Below are positions 54,173 through 61,538 of a stretch of DNA of 64,000 bases, piece by piece. The notes below the pieces were generated by a model. That model ran no database searches. It was not told the DNA's origin and worked only from the letters and a program-made list of their open reading frames with translations. The DNA is from Planctomycetota bacterium (lineage in GTDB: Bacteria; Planctomycetota; Planctomycetia; Isosphaerales; Isosphaeraceae), in NCBI GenBank assembly GCA_021791715.1, contig JAJYWB010000028.1, forward strand, positions 1 to 64,000, written 5' to 3'. Every line of letters starts with the position of its first letter. Position 1 is the first letter of the stretch. The translations under genes and the position numbers were made by a program.

Positions 54173-55340
54173 CGTCGCGACCTCCCGTTTCGGCGAACGT
54201 GCCGAGCGATTGCGCGATCGATTCGCCCCGACGCTGCGATCGCCCCGACAAGGCGACTTCGGCCGAATCGACCCGCGTTCCCGCGGCCTCGATCCGTCGC
54301 TCGCGGCCGCTTTCCGCGGCCCTCACGCCGAGAGCGATCGCCACCGACGCCCCGCAACAACAGTAATACACAAAATGGACAGGAACGCTCGCGAACGCGA
54401 ACACGACGCCTTTTTGTTTGATCAAAAATCGATAAAACGCATGATTGACAAGCATAATGGTCGCAAGCGCCGCGGCGGGAACGAAGCCGAGCGCTGGAAC
54501 GACCGCGACGAACGGCGCGCTCGCGAGCGCCGCGGCGGTCGCGCCGACGCAAAGCCGCTGGCCGCGGCTGACGTTCAAGTCGGATTCGTCGATCTTCATC
54601 CGCCACAACAACAGCATCCACGGCACGCCCCGTTGGAACACGTCGGTGCGGATCATTGATAACAGCGTCCAGCGTTTCAGGTGTGTCGCCTGAACGTCGC
54701 GAGCCAGCACGACGCGGCGTCCCGACCGGTGAATGCGGTATCCGAGCTCGATGTCCTCGATCGCGGGACGAGCGTACAGTTTGGGGTCGAACCCGCCGAG
54801 TTCGAGGAAGAGTTCGCGGCGGATGACTCCGCACCCCGTCCAGAAGGTTTTGACGGGTCTGGCGTCGGAAACGAAATCGCCGCGTTGATGGACCCAATGG
54901 TGGAGCAGGTTGCGGAATCGGCTGACGATTCCAGGCGCCTCGGGTTGCGCGTCGTACGACCCGAAGAGCGCGTCGAGCGTCGGATCCTTGTCGAACCGAT
55001 CGAGCGCCCGGCGGATCGTATCGCGATGGACCGCGACGTCGGCGTCAAGAAAGAAGATAAGTTCACCCGTCGCCGCGACCGCCCCCGCGTTCCTGGCGTG
55101 CGCCGGCCCCGTTTTGCGGGGCTGACGGATCAATCTGGCGCCGAACTGTTCGGCGATTCGCGGAGAATCGTCGGTCGACGCGTCGTCGACGACGACGAGT
55201 TCAAAATCGGTCCGATCCGAATCACGAAGCCGGCGGAGGCATCGCTCGAAGCCGAGACCGCCGTTATGCACGGGGATCACGACCGAAAGTCGAGGCCTCC
55301 CCGGCTCCGAACACGCCGGACCGGCGGGGAAATCGTCCAT
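54156..55340 (-). CDS. Family 2 glycosyltransferase with C-terminal membrane segments
   Basis: A 394-residue GT2 enzyme. Nucleotide-sugar motif LSVVIPVHNGG, then FELVVVDDASTDDSP, HARNAGAVAATGELIFFLDADV with the Asp-x-Asp metal site (DAD), and GCGVIRRELFLELGGFD with the acceptor region AIEDIELGYR. After about 260 residues there are two hydrophobic helices (ALASAPFVAVVPALGFVPAA and a second ending VYYCCCG), so it is probably attached to the inner membrane and makes a surface glycan or glycolipid. Promoter elements were not recognised in the upstream gap. Confidence 0.88.
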   Translation of the reverse strand: MDDFPAGPACSEPGRPRLSVVIPVHNGGLGFERCLRRLRDSDRTDFELVVVDDASTDDSPRIAEQFGARLIRQPRKTGPAHARNAGAVAATGELIFFLDADVAVHRDTIRRALDRFDKDPTLDALFGSYDAQPEAPGIVSRFRNLLHHWVHQRGDFVSDARPVKTFWTGCGVIRRELFLELGGFDPKLYARPAIEDIELGYRIHRSGRRVVLARDVQATHLKRWTLLSMIRTDVFQRGVPWMLLLWRMKIDESDLNVSRGQRLCVGATAAALASAPFVAVVPALGFVPAAALATIMLVNHAFYRFLIKQKGVVFAFASVPVHFVYYCCCGASVAIALGVRAAESGRERRIEAAGTRVDSAEVALSGRSQRRGESIAQSLGTFAETGGRDDDSRD

Positions 55341-55925
55341 GAACCACCCTCGCCCGTCGGATTCGCGCGGCCGGAATGCGCCCCCGTCCTTGGGATCGCC
55401 CGTGCTCGCGGAAGGACCTTGAAGCCCAAGAAGCCGTCGACGCCGGGTTGGTGTATCTTCATATGCTGTTCAATCAAATCGTTTCGGCGTTCGGCGACCC
55501 GCGCCTTTCAGGTCTCGGCGCGCGGCCGAAATCTAGCCGTTCTTCGTCCCCGTGTCAACCCGCGAAGATCGACACGGGAATAGTAAATGAATGCAATCCC
55601 TCATCGAATCCGCCTAGTATTCTCTATGTGTAATCATATATCAGGATAAGATTCCAGGCCGTTCGAGCGGTCGACTCCTGAATGATTGGGAATTATCCGG
55701 TAAAAACAACGACTCGATCTCTTCGCACTCCGATGAGATGATTAGATGAGGTCTACATTTTGCGCAGCCATTGCAAACTTTCCATTTTAACGCGGTCAAA
55801 TCCCCCCCAAAAAAATCCAAAAAAAAATCCTCGACCCTCTTGCTTTCCGATCGCCCTCGGTTATATCATTCCGTTGTCGTGCGGAACTCATTCGATTCGA
55901 TCGCTCTCGCGGAGCTTTCGCTTCC
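55341..55925. other. 585-bp gap upstream of the Rhs locus
   Basis: No gene is supported. The segment from about 55590 onward is AT-richer, with A- and C-homopolymers near 55800-55840. The last about 65 bp (55864-55926) carry the leader element that is repeated at 60480-60542, ending in GGAG 11-12 nt before the ATG at 55926; this is probably the expression signal of the Rhs gene. Confidence 0.5.
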
Positions 55926-56102
55926 ATGAACGGCCCCTCTCCAAGTCCGAGTCCGTCGCCGAGCCCGAGCCCATCGCCGAGCCCGTCGCCGTCACCCAGC
56001 CCTTCGCCGGGACCTCCCGTCGCGCAAGGCGGGGCCGACCCTGGGCAGCCGTACGACGGCCCCAACAACTGCTCGTGCTCTTGCGCAAACGGGGGGGGGT
56101 AG
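55926..56102 (+). CDS. (Ser-Pro)n leader ORF of the Rhs gene, ending at a nine-G tract
   Basis: A 58-residue frame starting MNGPSPSPSPS, then alternating Ser-Pro to about residue 28, GPPVAQGGADPGQPYDGPNN, CSCSCANGGG and a TAG at 56100-56102 directly after nine G (56091-56099). Planctomycete Rhs proteins commonly start with such a Ser/Pro-rich and Cys-rich segment joined to the body. One additional G would read through, in frame, as GVANPGISTRSMGNPSW into the downstream Rhs frame. So this is the true N-terminus of the Rhs protein, separated by a phase-variable, slippery or erroneous G-tract. Confidence 0.75.
   Translation: MNGPSPSPSPSPSPSPSPSPSPSPSPSPGPPVAQGGADPGQPYDGPNNCSCSCANGGG
56091..56099 (+). 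other. Nine-G homopolymer at Rhs frame junction
   Basis: Nine consecutive G. In the leader ORF frame it reads three Gly codons then a stop; with ten G the leader and Rhs body are one frame. A GGAG-preceded ATG lies at 55926 and no good ribosome site precedes the internal ATG at 56129. Confidence 0.8.
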
Positions 56103-56128
56103 CGAATCCGGGAATCTCAACGCGATCC

Positions 56129-59100
56129 ATGGGAAATCCCTCGTGGCTCGTCAACCTCTATTCCTTTAATTTACTCGTCGTGGATACACCCGCGTTCTAT
56201 ACGCCCGGGCTCGGTCCAAAGGTCGCTTGGGACCTAACGTATAACTCCATCGATAACGCGTCGGTCGGTTCTCCGTTCAATTACCTCCTCGGATCGTTTC
56301 TCTCGTGCCCGTTCCTCGCGAACGTCACCGAATACAGCACGGTCGTCGAGGTCAAAATGCCCGACGGACGAGTCGACTGGTACTATCCCGTCAACCCCAA
56401 CGTCAACCCGATCCAATACACCCCCGCGTCGGGAACGGGAATTTTCAACACGCTTACAAAGAACACGACCACCAACGTGTTCACGCTCACGCTCAAAGAT
56501 CATAGCCTCACGTATACCTTCGCATTACCCTTCACGTATTCACAAACGCAATACTACGCGCTCACGCAAATTACCGATCAAATCGGCCAATCGCTCACGC
56601 TTTCGTATACGACGGGAACCGTTCCCAAGCTCTCGACGATAACCGACGCGAACGGTAATTCCTCGACGATCGTTTACAACAGCTCCGGTCAAATGAGCCA
56701 GGTGAACGATCCGTTCGGCGGATCGACGCTCTTTTCTTACACGACGATCAACGGAGTGACTCTCCTCTCTGCGATCACCGACCAGGCCGGCTTTACTTCG
56801 ACGATCGGCTACGATTCGCTCGGCCGGCTGATTTCGATCACCACCCCCCTGACAGCCCCCAACGCAGCGTGGCAATTCGGCTATGTCGGTTCGAGCACGC
56901 AAGTTTCCTCGGTCACAGACGCGTTAGGGAACAAACGAACCTACTCGACGACATCGACGACGACGACCAAAACCGACGAACTCGGCCGGCAAACGGTATA
57001 TGATTTTTCGAACAACAGCTTCGGCTGTCCGGGCAAGTTCACGAGCGCTCTTGGAGAGGTGACACAGACCGAATACGACTCGAACCGCAATCCGCTTCAG
57101 ACGATCAACCCGCTCGGCTTTTTCATCGGTCGAACGTTCGATAATAACGGAAACGTGCTGACCGAACTCGATTATTTAAATCCGTATCCCAATACGTCTC
57201 AATATATTCAAAAAAGCTGGACTTACGATTCGAACAACAACGTTCTGTCGATGACCGACCCGTTCGGAACGCAATCTTGGACATACAACTCGAACAATCT
57301 CCCGCTCTCGTGGACCGATAAGCTCGGCAAAACGACGACTTACGCGTACACGACGATCGGTCTTTTGCAAACCGTGACCGATCGCAACGGGATCAAATCG
57401 ACGAACAACTCGTACAGCTCGATCGGTCGATTGATCTCGATAGCCGACGCGTTGGGGAATACGACGCAGTTCGGCTGGGACAACCGAGGCCGGCGCACGA
57501 GCGTGACCGATCCCGTCGGCAACGTCACGTCGTTCGCTTATGATTTGCTCGATCGCGTCACGACGACGACTTTCGCCGATAATACGACGATCACCAACCT
57601 GTACAATTGCTGCCAATTGACTCAGGTGACCGATCAAAAAGGGAATGTTACCAAGTATGGTTATGATCTCTTAAGCCATCTAACGAGCACGACCGACCCG
57701 ACGGGGGCGGTCGTTTCGCAGGCGTACGACGCGGTCGGCAATCTCGTCTCGCTCACCGACCCGAACAACCACACATGGCAATGGCAATACAACGCGAACA
57801 ACCTCAAGTCGAAGCAGATCGACCCGCTCGGCAACACCGAAACGTGGTCATACGACGCGGCTTGGAATTTGATCACCCGTGTCGACGGCAACGGAGCTTC
57901 GACCTCTTATCAATATGACCCACTCAATCGCCTCACGCTCACGACCTACCCCGATTCGACGACCGTCTCGTATACGTATGACGATTTGAACAATCGCCTC
58001 ACCGCGACGAACACGCTCGGAACTTGGACGTGGACGTATAACGCGAACAGTTGGACGACGAGCGAGCAAACCCCGCAAGCTTCGTCGGCGACGCAGTATC
58101 AATACGACAACGAGGGAAATCGCACGCAAATGACCGATCCCGATTCGAACGTGATCAAATACGCGTACGACGCGGGCTATCGGATGACGACGTTGCAATT
58201 CAGCATGGGCGTGCAATATAACACCGTATCCTATCAATACGACCCGCGCGGATTGGTTTTGAAGCGAACCGATCCCAACGGGATCGTCAGCACGTACGGT
58301 TATGACGTGATGTCGCGGATGACGAGTCTGACGCACGTCAATTCGTCGAGCTTGACGCTTTTTAGTTTTGTTTGGCAATACGATCAGGCGGGGAACTTGA
58401 CTCAAGAGAACAGCAATCGTTGGGATATCGGCTTGAGCGCGACGGTTCCCTGGGAGATCGTCTACGGGTATGACGCGCGCTATCAATTGACGAGCGAAAC
58501 GTATTACAAGAACACCAATTTCTATCTGGAAATGCAGTATTCGTATGATCCCGCGGGGAATCGAACCAAGCTCGTGACGACGAATCCGAACACGTCGAAT
58601 TCTCCCGTGACTACGACGAGTTCGTACTACGCCGACAATCAGATCGAGCAATCGGTGCAATCGGGTCCGCAACAACCGACGGTGACGACGAATTACGGCG
58701 AGGACAATAACGGCAATTTGACTTCGGCGAATTCGTCTTCGACGGGTCTCACGACGTATTCGTACGATTTTGAGAACCGGCTCAAGGTGGTCGATTTGCC
58801 CGCGGGAACGACCGTGCAATTCGGCTTCAATCCCGACGGTTTGCGGGTTCAGAAGACGGGAACGACGGGCGTTGTGACCGATTACGTGTTGGACGGATTG
58901 CAGGTTCTTTTGGAGAAGAACGCCTCGGGAGCGACTCAGACGCGTTACGTTCCGGCGCTCGCGACGATCGTCTCGGGAGCTCCGTCGTATTATCTCGAGG
59001 ATCGGATGGGATCGATCCTCGGCTTGGCGAATTCGAGCCAAAGCGTGACCGATACGTTTGTTTACGACGCGTGGGGGAACACGATTCCGCGTCAGTGGAC

Positions 59101-59614
59101 TTCCGATCAGTCCTATCTATGGGCTGGCGATTATGGATACTTCAGATCACAAGATACTAATAATACCATTCTAGGAATGCGAAGGTATATCTCTACTATC
59201 GGTGCTTTTATTACTCGCGATCCGATTAGATCAACAAGTAACAGTATGTCAGCTATCTCAATTGATTTAAAAAACCTTGATTATAATCATATAAACTTCT
59301 TGAGAACTTACACTTATTCGAATAATAATCCTACATATTATATTGACCCCTTCGGGCTTCAATGTACAGTTGCTCAATGCGAACGGCAATACAAAAATTG
59401 TTGGACAAAGTGGACGATTGTGTTTCTTCTTTGTACAGGGGCATGGGGAGAAACTGGTATTGGATTTTTGGCCTGTACGGCCGCATATGTAGCAGCACAA
59501 GATGATTGTGCAATTGCATATTATGCATGCTTGAGAACTGCAGTGCCTGTTCCAAAATCACGTCCAAAGAAAAAGCATAAGTTTCATCATAGAAGGCATT
59601 TTCCACCATTTTGA
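56129..59614 (+). CDS. Rhs/YD-repeat protein body with variable AT-rich tip
   Basis: A frame of 1161 residues from MGNPSWLVNLYSFN; the open frame itself extends upstream to 55760 through a region better read in another frame. It has many YD repeats (such as YDSLGRLISI, YDAVGNLVSL, YDPAGNRTKLV) between about 56600 and 58900, forming the beta-cage shell. The core ends with GMRRYISTIGAFITRDPI and the DPFGL junction at about 59350. The last about 90 residues are a new tip, Cys-rich (CTVAQCERQYKNCW, LACTAAYVAAQDDCAIAYYAC) with a basic end (KSRPKKKHKFHHRRH). I do not recognise a toxin fold. From about 59110 the base composition turns AT-rich. Confidence 0.88.
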   Translation: MGNPSWLVNLYSFNLLVVDTPAFYTPGLGPKVAWDLTYNSIDNASVGSPFNYLLGSFLSCPFLANVTEYSTVVEVKMPDGRVDWYYPVNPNVNPIQYTPASGTGIFNTLTKNTTTNVFTLTLKDHSLTYTFALPFTYSQTQYYALTQITDQIGQSLTLSYTTGTVPKLSTITDANGNSSTIVYNSSGQMSQVNDPFGGSTLFSYTTINGVTLLSAITDQAGFTSTIGYDSLGRLISITTPLTAPNAAWQFGYVGSSTQVSSVTDALGNKRTYSTTSTTTTKTDELGRQTVYDFSNNSFGCPGKFTSALGEVTQTEYDSNRNPLQTINPLGFFIGRTFDNNGNVLTELDYLNPYPNTSQYIQKSWTYDSNNNVLSMTDPFGTQSWTYNSNNLPLSWTDKLGKTTTYAYTTIGLLQTVTDRNGIKSTNNSYSSIGRLISIADALGNTTQFGWDNRGRRTSVTDPVGNVTSFAYDLLDRVTTTTFADNTTITNLYNCCQLTQVTDQKGNVTKYGYDLLSHLTSTTDPTGAVVSQAYDAVGNLVSLTDPNNHTWQWQYNANNLKSKQIDPLGNTETWSYDAAWNLITRVDGNGASTSYQYDPLNRLTLTTYPDSTTVSYTYDDLNNRLTATNTLGTWTWTYNANSWTTSEQTPQASSATQYQYDNEGNRTQMTDPDSNVIKYAYDAGYRMTTLQFSMGVQYNTVSYQYDPRGLVLKRTDPNGIVSTYGYDVMSRMTSLTHVNSSSLTLFSFVWQYDQAGNLTQENSNRWDIGLSATVPWEIVYGYDARYQLTSETYYKNTNFYLEMQYSYDPAGNRTKLVTTNPNTSNSPVTTTSSYYADNQIEQSVQSGPQQPTVTTNYGEDNNGNLTSANSSSTGLTTYSYDFENRLKVVDLPAGTTVQFGFNPDGLRVQKTGTTGVVTDYVLDGLQVLLEKNASGATQTRYVPALATIVSGAPSYYLEDRMGSILGLANSSQSVTDTFVYDAWGNTIPRQWTSDQSYLWAGDYGYFRSQDTNNTILGMRRYISTIGAFITRDPIRSTSNSMSAISIDLKNLDYNHINFLRTYTYSNNNPTYYIDPFGLQCTVAQCERQYKNCWTKWTIVFLLCTGAWGETGIGFLACTAAYVAAQDDCAIAYYACLRTAVPVPKSRPKKKHKFHHRRHFPPF

Positions 59615-59644
59615 TTAATCCACTCATTGAAAGGATAATATTAA

Positions 59645-59890
59645 ATGGATGAGCGCAAATGTATTAGATGCGGATCCTTAATGGTCAAAGGTGAAATCCG
59701 TGAAATCGGGACACCAATTGTGTTTTTAGCTTTTGTTATTCCTGGAAATAAGACATCTCTGAATCCTATCAGCGCATTCATCCAAGGACTTAATGATGAA
59801 TCCTCGGATCAAGTCTATCGATACTCTAACTTTTTAGGATATCTTTGCAAGGGTTGTGGTTACTTTGAAATGACCCTTAATCATATTTAA
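59645..59890 (+). CDS. Small zinc-ribbon protein downstream of Rhs tip
   Basis: An 81-residue protein with two Cys-x-x-Cys knuckles, CIRCG near the start and CKGCG near the end, giving a four-cysteine zinc ribbon, with a hydrophobic middle (IVFLAFVIPGN). AAGGA precedes the ATG by about 9 nt. It lies 30 bp behind the Rhs gene and shares its AT-rich composition, so it arrived together with the tip. It could be an immunity or accessory protein; similar short zinc-ribbon ORFs also occur without any such role. Confidence 0.65.
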   Translation: MDERKCIRCGSLMVKGEIREIGTPIVFLAFVIPGNKTSLNPISAFIQGLNDESSDQVYRYSNFLGYLCKGCGYFEMTLNHI

Positions 59891-60092
59891 TAAAGTAATA
59901 ACGCGGCTAATATCGCGTAGCGATACAGTATCGCTGACAACCATTTAAGCTCTCGAGATAATCAAACATGCTCTCAGAACCTGTATAGTCGAGATGTGAC
60001 GCGGAGTTTTAGGTCCGCATAGCTGTTATTGAGCCTTTCGGTGGTCAGTTCATTAGTATCGAACCATGCTCCGTTTCCATATCCCGCTCGTC

Positions 60093-60125
60093 GAACCGTA
60101 CGTGCGCTATTAACGCATACGGCTC
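60093..60125 (-). ncRNA. Group II intron domain V-like hairpin (intron remnant)
   Basis: On the minus strand, GAGCCGTA pairs with TACGGTTC, then TGCG pairs with CGCA with a two-nucleotide CG bulge on the 3' side, closed by a 7-nt loop. This reproduces group II intron domain V, including the AGC triad near the 5' end and the G-U pair. The loop is not the usual GNRA form. No reverse transcriptase/maturase ORF and no clear 5' GUGYG end are found within the next 500 bp, so this is likely a truncated or ORF-less intron. Confidence 0.6.
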
Positions 60126-60479
60126 TCGGATAGAACTCGTTCGACCTCGAGAAGCGAATAAAATGCGCCCGCTTCGGTAGAGTCATGCCTCCGCCATGTC
60201 TTAAACCATGATGGAGTTATCAGGCTCACGCCAATCTCCGGGCTCTCCACGACTTTGGTCATGTGGCTCTGAACTGAGGTCCCTTCCCTCCGCCGACATT
60301 CCTCGGCTTCGACGGTACTATGGACCTCTACGACTCCCCGTTCGACCCGGCCTGTCCCTCGCGGGCGTCCGATTGAGTTGAAGCGATTCGTCGTTCGGGG
60401 TCTATCTTGTCGCGTCACTATGAACGATTAATATGAAACCGTCCCCACTATTCCTCTTGATTCCCATCCTCCAGCGCTG

Positions 60480-60547
60480 TATCATTCAACGATTGTGCGG
60501 ACCTCATTCGATTCGATCGCTCTAGAGGAGTTTACTCTACCATGCAC
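60480..60547 (+). pseudogene. Orphan copy of the Rhs 5' leader
   Basis: TATCATT to ATG spans 62 nt here (60480 to 60542), exactly as in the leader of the intact Rhs gene (55864 to 55926). The two share the run CTCATTCGATTCGATCGCTCT and a GAGG/GGAG ribosome site. After the ATG, a His-Gly start is followed by a stop within 11 codons and no Rhs body. It is the remnant of a second Rhs gene start or a shared regulatory module left after recombination. Confidence 0.6.
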
Positions 60548-60632
60548 GGCATTGAAACATTGATATCAGCCTAGATCTAATAGTGATGTACCCTTTTTGG
60601 ATTCGTTTTCAATACGAATAATTGAGGATTTC

Positions 60633-60719
60633 ATGGTCGGACTAGATCAGAATATAGATATGAAGAAGGCATTAAGAAAAGATCATCAAATGAGTTACTC
60701 ACCCTCGGATATTATCTAA
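60633..60719 (+). CDS. Possible 28-residue ORF
   Basis: ATG at 60633 with GAGGA 6-7 nt upstream, reading MVGLDQNIDMKKALRKDHQ and ending in TAA at 60719. Sequence composition matches the AT-rich island. It may be a fragment of a lost tip or immunity gene; there is little to support independent function. Confidence 0.25.
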   Translation: MVGLDQNIDMKKALRKDHQMSYSPSDII

Positions 60720-60807
60720 AAGGATGTAATTATAAGACATATGACCTACGACATCGGAGACGTAGGCCGCCGGGTGGATGATCGATGTCACAGTAAGAGG
60801 TAGTAAT

Positions 60808-61299
60808 ATGGAAGATATTTATTATAGCAATGATTTTAGAGAAAAAAGAGATAGAATTTTCTCTCAATTTCGTGCATCCATGAATCAAATCTATCTAGCG
60901 ATGTTTACGTTGGATTTCGACGATTTAAATACTAGACTTACACGAATTGTTAAGCGAGCCATGGAAGATTTCGGTTCTGACGAATGCTCAAAAATGCATG
61001 TTCTGTGTATTATTAATTCATTTTTATTGCAAGAAGCTATTCGAAGAAACATGAGTGACTACATCATTAGAGATTATTGGGATCGTTTTGAGTTTACCGA
61101 TATTAACGAAGACGTCAATTTTTTCTCAACACGCTTGATTTATATGAAATATCTGATTGGACAAAGCGACTTCAACTATGCGAATACAATCAAACATTAT
61201 TTAAAAGAGCATCTGGAAAACGACGACGATATTATTAAAGGAACTAAAAAAGCGTTAAGGTCTCTTATTCTTGAGCTGAACAAAAATTACAATAGTTAA
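60808..61299 (+). CDS. AT-rich acidic helical protein, candidate Rhs-associated immunity protein
   Basis: A 163-residue protein starting MEDIYYSNDFREKRD. It is all-helical in appearance (RIFSQFRASMNQIYLAMFTLDFDDL, divided here as RIFSQFRASMNQ and YLAMFTLDFDDL), with many Asp, Asn, Ile and Lys. There is no membrane helix and no known motif. AAGAGG lies about 8 nt before this ATG; the frame could start 10 codons earlier at 60778. AT-rich composition and position within the Rhs island suggest an immunity gene for a tip toxin, possibly one no longer present. This is inference from context only. Confidence 0.55.
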   Translation: MEDIYYSNDFREKRDRIFSQFRASMNQIYLAMFTLDFDDLNTRLTRIVKRAMEDFGSDECSKMHVLCIINSFLLQEAIRRNMSDYIIRDYWDRFEFTDINEDVNFFSTRLIYMKYLIGQSDFNYANTIKHYLKEHLENDDDIIKGTKKALRSLILELNKNYNS

Positions 61300-61538
61300 A
61301 TTATTAATATTGTTTTGTGAACATTAGTACAATAGAAAGTTCAATTTTATAGTAGTTTACGAAATGATGGTTGTTTCGCGATCTTTCAGAGTCACAACAG
61401 TATTGCATATGATGACATCTATGATGTCTGTAGGCGGGTGCGGAAATCAATAAAAATGCAAATCATTTCAGTTCATTAGAGACTTTCATCTTTTTCGTCA
61501 CTTTTCTTCGCAAGCATGGAGGAAAAAATCTATCGGCA

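Larger units (their letters stand above)
59891..60807. other. 917-bp mostly non-coding island segment
   Basis: This segment holds the domain V-like hairpin (60093-60125), further GC-richer sequence on its 5' side (minus-strand sense, up to about 60420) that is probably the rest of the intron remnant, the orphan Rhs leader (60480-60547) and the 28-codon ORF (60633-60719). Minus-strand frames at 59974-60418 overlap the hairpin and are not believed to be proteins. Confidence 0.5.

Noticed and set aside
55760-55925. Upstream extension of the Rhs open frame
   Set aside because: The overlapping frame from 55926 gives the typical Ser-Pro leader with a ribosome site; the extension in the Rhs frame is Arg/Pro-rich noise.
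59974-60418. Two minus-strand frames of 70 and 102 codons
   Set aside because: They overlap a structured group II intron-like segment and show no protein family; probably intron sequence read as protein.
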